A stretch of 64,000 nucleotides of DNA from Scolanthus callimorphus (lineage: Eukaryota > Cnidaria > Anthozoa > Actiniaria > Edwardsiidae). A model generated the notes under the pieces. The model did not search any database. It was not told the DNA's origin and saw only the letters and a list, made by a program, of their open reading frames with translations. Location: contig CM066913.1 of assembly GCA_033964015.1 (NCBI GenBank), positions 19,057,854-19,121,853 on the forward strand. The letters are read 5' to 3'. Below are positions 35,001-44,647 of the stretch, in pieces (within the stretch, counting starts at the first letter, position 1; every line of letters starts with the position of its first letter). Position numbers and translations under genes: made by a program.

Positions 35001-38000
35001 ATGGTCACGTGGTATGACGTCATCGATGACGTCATCATAGGAGAAAAATGATATATCTCGAGAAGGGATGAACCTCAGACAACCAAACTTGGGTGAAGTT
35101 GTCTAGTGGCAAGCGGGTGCAACTGCCTGGTCACGTGGTATGACGTCATCAAACGAGAAAAAGGTTGATATCTTTTGGTTGGATGAGCCTCCGACAACCA
35201 AACTTGGGTGAAATTATCTTAGTGGCAAGGGGGGTGCAAGTGCTTAGTTACGAGTGGTATGACTATGGCAGGCTATCTATGTACAATGGCATTAACAAAC
35301 ATATTGTAACCGGGAGCTCCGCTTTTAGCCAGTGGCTAAATCTATATATTACTGTATTTCATGTGCGACCTCCCTGTAACACCCTCATGGTATTTTGGAC
35401 TACAATTTCATGCTGTGCAAATAAAATGACGTGTAAGAGATGTTTGGTCTACCTGTGTTACAATTCTTGGAGCACTTGCAGCGATGATGATGAGGCTCGG
35501 AGAAACCTGTTTGACAGGTGCAATTTATACCGCGCATTGTACAGCCACGCATGCGCTCTTGAATATAATGTGAGAGAAATACAAAATATAGATTAGAAAC
35601 CCACATCGATAAGCCCAACAGTAATGGAATAGAACCTTGCGTGGCTACCTAAATTTGTAGTATCATGTGATGATGATGATGCTATGTCTTTGAAAAGTGC
35701 CGCGACCGTGACGCGACTACACGATTTCATTGGCGATTTCACAACAGTCGGCAGCGGCATTTCTCATAGTCATACGAAATCTGCTCTATTCGAGATTAAG
35801 GGACACAAGGGCTAGCGCGTCTCGTCGGATAAAGTTCCTCCACTCAGCACTATGACGTTATAGTTGCCATAAAAAACAGCGCATGTGGAAGATGATTGGC
35901 TAGACAAGGTCGAGACAGCCATAGCAGTGTAGCAAAGACCTGGGCACCGGAATAAAAAAGAATCAAAGGCACCGAGTGCCTCGGTGAAATCGTGGATACG
36001 GTTTATCCACGTTTGGTCGTCTGGTGATGGTGGGGATGACGTCATCTATGACGCTATACCACGTGACCTTGGTGTTGCACCTCCCATGCTCGAAGATAAC
36101 TTTACCCAAGTTTGGCAACCTAGCGATGCTCCGTTCTCGGATGTCAATTTCTTCTAGTTTTAATGACGTCATCTATGACGTCATGTCATGTGACTTTGGT
36201 GCTGGACCCCCATTGTCACGAAGATATCGTTATTGAACTTTGGTAACCTAGCGATGTTCCCTTCTCGAAATATCATTTTTTCTAGTTTTGATGACGTCAT
36301 CGATAACGTAATGTCGTGTGACTTTAGTGCTAGACGCCCGTTGTCACGGCGAAGATAGCTTTAGCCAAGTTTGGTCACCTAGCGATGTTTTGTTCTCGAG
36401 ATATTAAGTTTTCTAGATTTGATGACGTCATCGATGACGTAATGTCATGTGACTTTGTTGCTGGACCCACCTTGTCACTCAGAGAACATTGTCCAAGTTG
36501 GTCACCTAGCGATGTACCGTTCTCGAGATATTAATTTGTTTAGTTTAGATGACGTCATGAGTAACACTCGAGATATGAGCGAGCGAGCCGAGTGACATCT
36601 GGCCCACCACAATAAATCGTGAATACGCTACGCGTATCCACGATTTAAAAATGGGGCGACCAAAAACAACCTGGAGGCGTACAGTGAAAAATGAGATAGG
36701 TGATGTAGAATGGAAATCATGGTAGGAGGTACGGATGTGTGCTGCAGACAGGACAAAATGAAATAATTCTACGGAGGCCATAGTGGTACTGGCGTGAAAA
36801 AGATAAGTACAGTAACAGATAATGCTTCCTTCATATATACAGTCAGAAGAAAAAGAGTATACATATCCATCGGGTGATTTAGGTGCTCACCGGCTAGCTC
36901 GGCAAGTTTAGAGCGCGAAATTTTCGATGGAATTCAGCAAATGAAATGTCAAGTTGTTTTTAGATGGATATTTAAAGACTTCCGCATGTTCTTTTCTTCC
37001 GTAATTAAGGTGGCTCCCGAGTATTTATTGCAGAAATAGACCTCAACTTCTAGCGTATGTTTGACCCAAAAAATATTCCGATTTCCATAATTGTTCTCAC
37101 AGAGCTTAAGCAACCTCTGCACTACCAAATGGTGTAGTTCATTTGATATATTAAGCTCGTCTGTTAAGGATATTTTAAATTTTCCAAAGGAGGTGTTTTT
37201 AGAATAATTGTTATAACTTGAAAATTCGACCGTGAATGATCTAATTACCAGCTAAAATCGCATCCATGGTAACAAGGGTTTACTCAGAGAAATGCCCAGG
37301 TCAGCTTTTCCCATGCGACTTAAGTTGTAAACGATGTAATAATTTTACCTCTAAAAATGTCTTATTCCACTTCTGTTTAGTGTGCCGAGCGCGGATATCA
37401 GAAAAGTAGGGAAGCTCTTCAGGATTATATCGGCTAATGTTCACTCTTAATTATATAAAAGAGAAAATAGAATCGAGTATCTACAGAAAGCGATATTTAA
37501 TAAACGAATGAGAGCAACGTCTTGTCCAGAATGTGCTGTTGCTATAATATTCAATTCGAGCTCGAAATACCTAAATTGCTGGAATTGTTTCGCAAGTTTC
37601 TTTCGTGAGAGGTAGAGCACAAGCAACTGAGGAGACTTACCAAGTTTGGGCTCGTCTTTCCAATACTATGTTGAGAAACATTATCCAAAAGGAGTCAGTA
37701 TTTCGTCGCTCCAACACAACGTCAAGAAAACCCATATGTTTATGAACTCAGCGTTCTCGTCTCAGTGCACATGGTGCTAAATACTTCACGTGCGACGCTT
37801 TCTCGACCCGCGGGATCGGAAAAGCTACCGGTTATTAACCTGTCTTACTTCGGGACTAGAAGCGTCGCACGTGAAGAATTTAGCGAAGTGCACTGAGGCG
37901 AGAACACTGCGCTCATAACATGTGGGTTTTCTTGGCGCAACGAAACACTGACTCCTTTTGGATAATGTTTCTCAATACAGTATTGGAGAGACGAGCCCAA

Positions 38001-40933
38001 ACTTGGTAAGTCTTCTCAGTTGGTTGTACTCTACCTCTCACGAAAGAAACTTATGAAACAATTCCAACAATTTAGTTATTTCGAGCTCGAATTGAATATT
38101 ATAGCAACAGCACATTCTGGACAAGAAGCTGCTACTCGATTCTATTTTCTCTTTTATATAATTAAGAGTGAACATTAGCCGATATAATCCTGAAGAGCTC
38201 CCCTACTTTTCTGGTATCCGCGCTCGACACACTAAATAGAAGCGGAATTATACATTTTTAGAGGTAAAATTATTACATCGTTTACAACTTAAATCGCATG
38301 GGAAAAGCTGACCTGGGCATTTCTCTGAGTGAACCCCTATTACTATAGATGCGATTTTAGCTGGTAATAAGATCATTCACGGTCGAATTTTCAAGTTATA
38401 CCAATTATTCTAAAAACACCTCCTTTGGAAAATTTAAAATATCCCAAACAGACGAGCTTAATATATCAAATGAACTACACCATTTGGTAGTGCAGAGGTT
38501 GCTTAAGCTCTGTGAGAACAATTATGGAAATCGGAAGATTTGTTCAGGGTCAAACATACGCTAGAAGTTGAGGTCTATTTCTGCAATAAATACTCGGGAG
38601 CCACCTTAAGAGCAGTTTCATCCCCTACCTTGATATCGCGGTAAATACATTCCTCGCACCCTGTAAGGGATCTTGGCCTCATTTCCCCACTGGTGGAGCT
38701 CAGTAAACATTGTGATGAAGTGTTGTTAAATGTCATGGAATGACAGCATGGCTCGAGATAGCACCCTATTTGGCATTGTTCATGGTTCTCCAACGTCAAG
38801 TTCTTGATCACGTCTTTTGTGTAAGTCTTGTTAGAGATGACAGGGGTCCTCCAGGTGATCTTTCGACACTCGCCCTTCTCTGTAAGCACATAAGGATACA
38901 TGAATCACTTATTGGACAGAAACTACGCCACATCTTTCGAAAGTTGTTACATTGACAAGTTGATATTGACTGCCGGCCCGTGAGTCATTGGTGATCTTTC
39001 GGCACTCGACGAATTCGGGAAAGCACCAAGAGCAGCGACGTTGTGACTATCTATGACACTGTAGATTATGTGCTAGTCAAAGGGAAGCAGTGTGGGGACA
39101 CTTTCATAAATATACAATAATTATACAGTGAAATAAACGTAAGAAACAGCGATCGCAGTGAGCACAAAATATAATACCAAAAAGAATAAAGATCATTGGA
39201 GTTACTTTTTACTCTTACTCATTTCTTGTATTGTAGAAAGTTGAGCATAACTATCCTGATTATTTGCAGTAGTGTGCATCGTAAAAATAGCAATATCTTA
39301 TTTTTAATAAAAAAAACCCTGAAACCTGAACCAGTGATGTTCCGTGGCTGCAAAGTGTTAGTTATGTGATGGAAGGAAGAAGCTGCTAAAACAGGTTTTT
39401 GCTTCCGTTTCGCTGAATTATATAACCGCATTAACGCATCGTAGATGAGATTTGAACATTAATGAGCTATTTTCGGAATTGTCGGAACGCGTATAAAAAA
39501 TCGCGGCACTTCCATTTCTCGAAAGTTGTAAATCACACCTGAAAATTATAGTAGTTTCATTCGCCACTCTCTTATTGCGTGACATTTCAATGTATTTAGA
39601 ACTTCCCTGTTTTCTTTGTGTTCCTTAAAAATGCAAATGAGCCAAAAGTTTCAAGAAGAATCTAGAAGTATTTTTTGTACCATAATCGGGTAGCGCGGAG
39701 CTCAATTTCCTTATTCATTATCGGTTTATTTTCACCCACTTGCAGGCTACATGATAGACTGAATTGCTGGGGAAAGTCAGCTACAATAATTAATTACATA
39801 CAGTACAGCTTTTATTGAAATCGATAAGTAACAAAGTCATTAAGTCTCTTAGTGTTCCCCTGCTGAGCCCTAGGGCGTTGACTGCGCAGGTTGTAATTGT
39901 TCTCTTGGAGGAAAGGAGAGGGGACAATGTTCTTGAGAGGAGACGCCCTGCGTGCACTTCTCATAAAGCGCTCGCATGCAGCTGTCCTCCTACAACTGAG
40001 CGGCTCAAGGCCCGCAAGGGCCAAGACATCCTCATAATCTATTCGGCCAAGTATTACCGGGCAATGAATTTTTCCAAAAAATTATCGATGATCGCAAGTA
40101 TGGCTTTTCTGTCTTACCACTGTATGCATTGCTACGCGACCCAAAATTCAATGTTGCGATATGGGCGATTTTTACCTGTCATTCAAACCAAAACGCTGGA
40201 TTCGGCCACTTCAGTGGGTCGAAATTGATTGCCAAAATGGTTTTAAGCTATCCTTTGGCATTACAATTTTCTGTAAAATCGCCAATCGCAACAGTGAATT
40301 TTGAGGTCGCGTATCAATGCATACGGTGGAATGCGCAATTTCGGATCAATGGAAATCATATGGGCCGGAAAATGAGTTTTCGACTTCTTTTTTTGCTACT
40401 GCTCGACTAATAATTATGTTTTCAAAGCTTCCCTGAATCTAACATCAAAGCAGCCTGATAGAGCTTGCGAAATCTCCGTGTGATAAAGAAGTCAATAGAT
40501 CAGAATGCTAGTTTTGAATTTTTTACAAGTCAGGATAGTTATGCTGAACGTTATACAATTATGCAAGAAATAGGTGAGAGAGATGTATTTAGAACTTGTC
40601 ATTTTGGAACCCAGTTAAAAAATCTACTATTCTTTGTGTTTTAAAAATGCAAATGGTCGGGACGCAAAATTTGATATTCAAAGTTTTAGAAATATAAAAT
40701 GATTTTTTCGTCATTTGAAATTACACTATTTATCCACATTGGAAAAACAATACAAACCTTGGAGATAAAACCCGCCGTAATACATCAAAATGATTACACA
40801 AGACCATGAAAAAAAATGTTCAAGTTATTATAACTAAATGATATTACCGACCTTCTTGAAGGGAGAGTCCTAATAATAGGCAAGAGTTCCAGGCCAAAAG
40901 AGTAAAACACAGAAGTATGTAGACGTCCTGCAT
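16645..40933 (-). CDS. Gene A: secreted PAN/apple, Cys-rich (EGF-like), pentraxin-domain protein
   Basis: Five-exon gene read from the - strand: 40933-40852, 38879-38629, 35555-35453, 31048-30811, 17044-16645. Phases are 1, 0, 1, 2 and the summed coding length is 1074 nt (357 aa plus stop). Order of parts: hydrophobic signal peptide (residues 1 to about 24), PAN/apple domain (about 28-111, eight or more Cys, sequons NKT, NLT, NNT), short Cys-rich module (112-145), then a pentraxin/LamG-like jelly-roll domain (146-350) with WQHFCVTW, VLGQD and FLGSITGVNLWNRVL, as in pentraxins. Secretion and carbohydrate or ligand binding are inferred from domain type only. Introns are 2.0, 3.1, 4.4 and 13.8 kb and full of repeats. 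Exon 1 has a weak donor (GTCGGT) and is the least certain part. Gene B at 51-57 kb is a paralogue with identical architecture, which supports the model. Confidence 0.8.
17062..17672. repeat. 40-bp purine-rich minisatellite with 120-bp higher-order unit
   Basis: Units carry CTGGAGAGTAGGAGGGTG followed by GGGAAGGAGGAAGG variants. 17161-17280 and 17281-17400 are identical 120-bp blocks (three 40-bp units). The array resumes at 22795-22846 beyond the Gypsy insertion. It begins about 20 bp upstream (in sense direction) of the acceptor of gene A exon 5. Confidence 0.92.
17673..17809 (-). repeat. 3' LTR of the Gypsy element
   Basis: Starts TGTAATAGG and ends CCTATGGCA on the + strand (TG...CA ends). 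It differs from the other LTR by only a few bases, which indicates a recent insertion. Confidence 0.93.
17946..18293 (-). pseudogene. Gypsy pol C-terminal tail
   Basis: Low-complexity, Pro/Asp/Glu-rich frame (PPVPPQQHHDDHVP) ending near the polypurine tract, continuing the integrase tail after a frameshift. Confidence 0.55.
18232..19239 (-). pseudogene. Gypsy integrase
   Basis: 335-aa frame with an H-H-C-C zinc finger (HAGHQG ... GCEACN), then D-D-E core residues in GSDIFEF, VDFESQY and NSVAEKSIG, and a C-terminal GKLFQR / VKRTWQPGEV region. The longest intact pol piece. The start codon is arbitrary because it is part of a polyprotein. Confidence 0.9.
19275..20129 (-). pseudogene. Gypsy connection/RNase H domain
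   Basis: Shows LLGMITYLNRF and RELTKK (thumb/connection), then the RNase H acidic residues in QCDASKEGLG, ERQCLAVMFG, VKTDHSPI and ADTLSK. It is in a different frame from both RT and integrase. Confidence 0.88.
20027..20692 (-). pseudogene. Gypsy reverse transcriptase domain
   Basis: Contains LDKMLDDDIITEVTEPTDWV, RLCLDPKDLN, FSVVD, LPFG and the catalytic GIADDILV. The N-terminal part upstream of 20692 is replaced by a 14-base G/C homopolymer (20699-20712). The frame shifts near 20100 before the RNase H part. Confidence 0.88.
20801..21262. repeat. 77-bp tandem repeat inside the Gypsy element
   Basis: About six copies of a unit containing AGCATCTTGTTTCTTAGGCG. Starts of this motif fall at 20818, 20895, 20967, 21045, 21122 and 21199, so spacing is 77, 72, 78, 77, 77. 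It lies in the linker between protease and RT. The unit length is not a multiple of three, so each copy changes frame. Confidence 0.92.
21221..21825 (-). pseudogene. Gypsy aspartic protease region
   Basis: The frame at 21598-21221 begins directly at the catalytic VDTGADTCVL motif. The upstream acidic linker (21825-21601) is in another frame, so a one-base shift lies at about 21600-21615. Retropepsin relic that runs into the 77-bp repeat array at its C-terminus. Confidence 0.82.
21856..22555 (-). pseudogene. Gypsy gag (two overlapping frames)
   Basis: The ORF at 22555-22151 starts MDHFKAPTMDW and reads like metazoan Gypsy Gag (WADEALKLSQVFQKFE). It continues after a frameshift near 22160 into 22173-21856, where a CCHC-type knuckle would be expected but is itself frameshifted near the end. 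Capsid/nucleocapsid protein relic. Confidence 0.8.
22659..22794 (-). repeat. 5' LTR of the Gypsy element
   Basis: Partner of 17673-17809, with the same TG...CA ends. It is immediately followed by TGGAG and then the interrupted 40-bp minisatellite. Confidence 0.93.
22795..23110. repeat. Minisatellite remainder, poly-G tract and degenerate 24-bp-type units
   Basis: Continuation of the 40-bp array to a G tract of about 24 bases (22848-22871), then diverged units (GGATGGAAGGACGGACAAA-like) leading towards the main 24-bp array. Confidence 0.8.
23121..23357. mobile_element. MITE with 20-bp perfect TIRs and 9-bp TSD
   Basis: Left TIR CAATCTCGTTCCCAGAGCCT (23121-23140) is the exact reverse complement of 23338-23357. 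Both ends are flanked by CTTCCATCC (23112-23120 and 23358-23366). No ORF. A 9-bp duplication would suit a Mutator-like transposase, and an 8-bp duplication a hAT; superfamily undecided. Internal dyads include CAGAGCC/GGCTCTG. Confidence 0.85.
23367..29766. repeat. About 6.4-kb tandem array of a 24-bp unit
   Basis: Roughly 265 copies of a 24-bp unit that begins GGATTGGATGGAGGG and ends ACGGACAAA. Recurrent variants are GATCGAAGG for GATGGAGGG, and A/T for the first G. Occasional 23-bp units shift register (for example near 24664, 25699, 26021, 27689, 28695, 29138, 29617). Because the unit is a multiple of three with no stop in any frame, all six frames are open for long stretches. These are not genes. 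The array lies in intron 4 of gene A. Confidence 0.97.
30535..30791. mobile_element. MITE, 24-bp TIRs (TAGAGCGG family)
   Basis: Left end TAGAGCGGTTTTCACATGAC, right end matching in reverse complement with one change. 257 bp with internal CCAATCA motifs. Same family ends as 60203-61018. It ends 19 bp from the exon 4 donor of gene A. Confidence 0.85.
30811..31048 (-). CDS. Gene A exon 4 (pentraxin domain, N-terminal half)
   Basis: 238 bp, acceptor after GATTTTTAG, donor GTCAG|GTAATG, phase 1 in and 2 out. It contains FPGHPHL, SSFTLSLWLKV and NALLFQI, which align with FPTVPHN, SEVSIALWMQS and DSLLFNI of gene B. The exon lacks a good internal ATG, so it is not visible as an ORF; it was found by matching to gene B. 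A MITE ends 19 bp from the donor. Confidence 0.82.
31663..31706. repeat. GC-rich hairpin motif, copy 1
   Basis: AGCGGAGCTCC, stem TGCGGCC GAA GGCCGCA, GCGGAGCACCA, in gene A intron 3. Confidence 0.65.
31707..34657. other. Gene A intron 3 sequence, nothing recognised
   Basis: AT-rich, short frames only, no recognised domains or strong repeats. Confidence 0.4.
34660..35265. repeat. CRE-palindrome satellite, array I
   Basis: About five units of roughly 127 bp. Each unit has ACAACCAAACTTGGGTGAAG, CACGTGGTATGACGTCA and, in three units, the 20-bp palindrome TGACGTCATCGATGACGTCA (starts 34759, 34888, 35015). In intron 3 of gene A. Confidence 0.92.
35453..35555 (-). CDS. Gene A exon 3 (Cys-rich EGF-like module)
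   Basis: 103 bp, phase 0 in and 1 out, donor ACAG|GTAGAC. It encodes CTCQTGF...HRCKC...C, which aligns with CQTGY...HRCIC in the gene B exon at 54079-54193. The acceptor is chosen as CAAGAG|CGC because only this keeps phase 0. The exon sits between two oppositely oriented CRE-satellite blocks. Confidence 0.72.
36010..36570. repeat. CRE-palindrome satellite, array II (inverted orientation, diverged)
   Basis: About four to five units in the opposite orientation to array I: GATGACGTCATCxATGACGT, CACGTGAC, CCAAGTTTGGTCACCTAGCG, TTCTCGAGATAT. In intron 2 of gene A. Confidence 0.85.
37005..38609. mobile_element. 1.6-kb foldback element, copy 1 (TTAA-flanked)
   Basis: Ends TTAAGGTGGCTCCCGAG and CTCGGGAGCCACCTTAA. 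Arms of about 750-780 bp are inverted copies of each other around a short centre near 37795-37865. No coding capacity seen. TTAA at both ends is the piggyBac-type target, so non-autonomous piggyBac mobilisation is an inference. Confidence 0.85.
38629..38879 (-). CDS. Gene A exon 2 (PAN/apple domain)
   Basis: 251 bp, acceptor after TTACAG, donor AAG|GTAGGG. The peptide contains ECRKITW, then a Cys-rich core with C-x3-C and CC, and ends GCEECIYRDIK. This matches the exon at 54995-55236 in length, Cys placement and phases (1 in, 0 out). A 1.6-kb foldback element ends about 20 bp into the downstream intron. Confidence 0.85.
38880..40851. other. Gene A intron 1
   Basis: A diverged echo of the PAN-exon start (GATCTTTCGGCACTC, about 38994) suggests an old local duplication. 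The frame at 39815-40228 has no recognised family. Confidence 0.35.
40852..40933 (-). CDS. Gene A exon 1 (signal peptide)
   Basis: ATG at 40933-40931 opens 27 codons beginning MQDVYILLCFTLLAW, a typical hydrophobic signal sequence, ending in phase 1 at 40852. The donor is GTCGGT, which is non-consensus after the GT. The join gives Glu-Lys-Gly-Glu-Cys into the PAN exon. It was chosen by phase and by analogy with gene B. Confidence 0.55.
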
Positions 40934-41071
40934 CGTGTTTTGTAAGTTTGACGAAGTTCATCGAGCATGATCGAGATGATATATTAATTTGTAATACGGA
41001 TCACATCATGCTATAATTAATGGACCAATAAGAGAAGGCAAAATTATACTAATTAAGAACGGAAGAAGTCT

Positions 41072-41206
41072 TAATTAGAGCGGATTTCAGATGACTGTCG
41101 TGAGTAATTCGCAATATTTTACTTCTATAAGGTTTTATTCAGATTTTGGTGTAATCACTTTGCGATTGGTTTCACTACAGTTATGTGAAATTCGCACTAG
41201 TAGTTA
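41072..41206. mobile_element. Degraded copy of the TAGAGCGG MITE family
   Basis: TTAGAGCGGATTTCAGATGA at the left and a decayed ACAGTTATGTGAAATTCGC at the right, 135 bp. Confidence 0.6.
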
Positions 41207-41261
41207 TAAATTGTTAGTCTAAGGAGAAACCGGTTTCTTATTATATCTCTTTGTTAGTAAG

Positions 41262-42426
41262 ATTATTGACTATTGCGGAAATAGTTTCTCTATGATGTTT
41301 GTGTTCGGGCTTAATAAACTATAAGTAAGATTTATACCCTTGTACCTTTTTTATTAAACCGCGGTGGTTCGCGAATTCACTAGCTGGTATCGTCCCAATA
41401 AACTCGTGGAAAGTCGATGTAAAATATTCACTTATGTTTAACTTGGACTATTTAGCGAAGCAACCCCACTTCCCCCTCCCCGGGCAACCCCCGGGATTTT
41501 GGTCATTTCTAAAATTAAAACTAAAAATTCCCCGCCCCGGGGCAGGAAAAGATGCAAAATACCCCACGGCGGGGAAGACAAAAAATGGACAAAAGCCCCT
41601 CCCCCGGGACCAGAAAAAGACAAAGATTCCATCGACACTGCGTTACAAAGCTTCACAACAAAGAACTTCAGAACTTCAACTCCATTTATTCTGTCCGAGC
41701 ATTTGTAATTCGTTTTTTAACTGTATTTAGTGTGTTCTCGTCTCTGAACGAGTTCTCATTTCACTGAAAGCGAGACAAAATATAAGAAACAAGTGAAACA
41801 AATCCTCAGTCTCAAATCGTAATTGAAATTCTTCTTCTACTAAGGTATTACAATAGTAGACACACCTTCAAAAGTCTCCACTATTAAATTTCTCTCGGCC
41901 ACTCGCGGTTCTAGATGGCTACAAATTCCATTTTTGTCGTCCACGGCATCTCTCAATCTCAAGAGTAGTGTATACGAGCCATGCTCGGCATTTTATTGTT
42001 TGTGGATATTATTTTCTGTAATTGGGACATCGTAACTGCCAATTGATAGTTATAACTGATCAGGGAAGTGAACTGGTGTTGTAGTTCTGCAAAACTCAAC
42101 GCGCTAAAAGATTAGTGAAATAGAACCAAAATTCCCCACCCCCCTCCCCTGGAGAAAACAAATCCCGACCCCCGGGCAAGGAAAATTTTCAAATTTCCCA
42201 TCCCGGGAACACAGTGGTGTGCAAATGCCCCACGGTTTCCCGGGGGGGGGGGGATGGTCACCGCTGGAATTGACTGATACATTATATTGAAAATGTAAAA
42301 TGATGGCCTTGGAAATGGGTGTGGTATAGTGTTCGGATAAACGTTTCACTTGAATTTCGTTGTAGTTTATTAAGCCCGAACACAAACATCATAGAGAAAA
42401 TATTTCCGCAAAAGTTAATAATCATA
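41262..42426. mobile_element. 1.16-kb TIR element with C/G-rich interior
   Basis: About 65-bp inverted termini containing TTTCTCTATGATGTTTGTGT (left near 41285; right near 42378-42400 as the complement). The interior has CCCCGGG-rich blocks at 41460-41620 and 42130-42250. No credible ORF. Confidence 0.75.
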
Positions 42427-42829
42427 ATTGTAAAATAGCTAAGATAGTACGCGTGCTCTGATTGGTTGAGAGCTGTGCATTCTCACATTATAAACACACG
42501 GCAGATGCAAAGCTATTTTATAAAAGCAATAAAAAGCGGATTACTGTGGTTTAAAATGTGATAAACGCTCTTGGGATGCAGGAAAAACAGTTGAAAAGTT
42601 TGAAACTTTTCTCGTGTTTTTTCAGCATCTCTCGTGCGTTTCTCACATTATAAACCACGGAAATCCATTTTTTATTGCTTAAACTTATAATATTCTTAGC
42701 CATTTGAAAGGTACGAGGTGGAAAGCCTGTCGAGCTAATTATCACCGTGGATATAATACATATTATTCAGCCATGCCACTATCTCGATTCTGATTGGCTA
42801 AAGAGTACACAGCGAAAGCATGTTGGCGG

Positions 42830-43153
42830 GCAGTATATATAGAAAATAAGCTTCAAGCGATGAAAAAGGTTTTAGACATCAGGAGGATGAGGAATTTAAC
42901 TCTAGAAGGGAAGATAAAAATTGTTAAAACTTTAGCATTATCTAAGCTTACGTTTATCGCTTCTCTCATGTGTGTATAAAGCTATCATTGATGAGGTAAA
43001 CAACTTAACCCGCGCTTACCACCGAAGGAAAAAACGAGTACAATGATTGGGGCCCGAAGGACACATTAAGGTGGTCTAGATATGCCTGAGTTCGACATTA
43101 TTAATAAGTCATTAAAAGCATGTTGGTTAAACGTCTTGTTCAACTGACGAGTC
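42830..43153 (+). pseudogene. LINE ORF2 fragment, RT C-terminal (piece 1)
   Basis: The MKKVLDIRRMRNLTLEGKIKIVKTL motif region (written here only as positions 42859-42935) is characteristic of L1/Tx1-type RTs just after the palm domain. Followed by IIDEVNNL in a shifted frame. Confidence 0.75.
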
Positions 43154-43167
43154 ATGTTCCGAGAGTT

Positions 43168-44633
43168 TTTTTATTTTTTTATTTTTTTATTGACCATTTA
43201 TCCAACAATTACAGAGTTAAAAGACAGATTACAGCATATATATCCCCCCCAACAACCCCTCCCAACAACACATTCCCAGACCACCCTTCTCCCATCCCTA
43301 GGCCAGAACTACACACATACAGAGCACAAAAAAAAAAAAAACACCCATCCCCTTCCTAACCCTACCCGTATCCAGTGCACAGAAAAAAAAAGCAAAGAAA
43401 AAGGAAAGCCACACCCTATACTATGGAAGTTTGGTTCATTGGAGGACACCTGGTTGTGAATAAGTCGAGCCTAGAATTTTTCCATTTCATGAAATGAAAA
43501 TTGAGCTTGTCCTTCTCTTTTGCAATTAAAAATTCAATTTTGCATACAGATTTGAGTTTACTGAAAAAGGAGTCAATTTGCGGTTGTTGGTCTCTTAATT
43601 TGCAAGAAAATATAAAGGATTTTGCAACAAGTATATGTGATTTAATATAATGAAATCCTCATCGTTTTGCTTTGGTACACCCAATATGATATCCAGTTCG
43701 CTGAGATTTCTTTGTAAAATGTTTACTTCATGGAGGAAAGTTTCTATACGGGACCAAAAGATTTTACAATCGGACAGGATACGAATAAGTGCTGTATTGT
43801 CTCATCTTCGTTTTGGCAGAAGGAGCAGAGCGGAGACTGTACTTTGCCAATTTTGTACAGTCTGGTATTGGTGAAAATGATTCTATGGAGGATTTTGAAC
43901 TGAAACTCACGTAGCTTGGTCTCAATAGAGCATTTGAATGGAATACGATATATTTCATTCCAATCAAGGGATGATGAAGCAAAGTAGTTATTGTAAAAGA
44001 GTTGTGCTGTAGGTGGCTTAATTATTTTTGAGAGAAAGAGACTATAAACGCTATGTGACATCATGTTATTTAGTACAAACGTACGACCATTTGAATACAA
44101 AAAGAATTGAGCTGGGTCTAGTGCCAAAACAAGGGATGAAACATTTCCGGGAAACTCTCTTAATTTGCTTTTCCATCCGGATGGGATTGCCTCCAGGACA
44201 CTTTTGAGTTGAAAAAGATGTAAAATTTAAGATTAACATTAAATTTGCTTCTCAATATCGAGCCTTGTTCCTCAAACAATTGACCAATTTTATAAAAACC
44301 ACTTTTAAAAAGATCTTGAAAGAAGAATGACTTGTTGTTGATACATATAAGCTTATTGTTCCAAATTACTTGATTTGCTATGTCGTCTATAGAATCTATG
44401 CAAGGGCATTCACCTCAGACCACGCCTCTAAGCATTCTTTGTAAAAAAAAGGGAAATTATTTTCCAGATTGAGTTTTGAGACGTCAAAATTGCATTGAAA
44501 GAGAAAGCTTCCTCCCAAATTTCTAAGGTGGTGCAAAAATATAACCTTCCAAAAAGAATTATGTTCCTCTAAGAATTTCTTGATACACATTATTCTTTGC
44601 GATTTTATCATAGACAAGATGTCCAACATTCTA
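43168..44633 (-). mobile_element. 5'-truncated antisense L1/Tx1-like LINE with poly-A tail and 14-bp TSD
   Basis: Flanked by ATGTTCCGAGAGTT at 43154-43167 and 44634-44647. On the - strand it ends in an A-rich AATAAAAAAATAAAAAAA tail (43168-43190). Coding relic: 44668-44396 and 44127-43744 with a zf-RVT-type CSFCQNEDETIQHLFVSC, then a C-terminal helical part to about 43440. Confidence 0.92.
43744..44127 (-). pseudogene. LINE RT zinc-binding (zf-RVT) domain
   Basis: 127-codon frame: LREFQFKILHRIIFTN, LYKIGKVQSPLCSFCQ, HLFVSCP. This is the typical C-terminal zinc-binding segment of L1/Tx1 ORF2, part of the antisense LINE. Confidence 0.85.
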
Positions 44634-44647
44634 ATGTTCCGAGAGTT

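Noticed and set aside
39815..40228. 137-codon ORF on the + strand and 70-codon ORF (NNYNLRSQ) on the - strand
   Set aside because: No domain recognised and no splice context; kept only as intron sequence of gene A.
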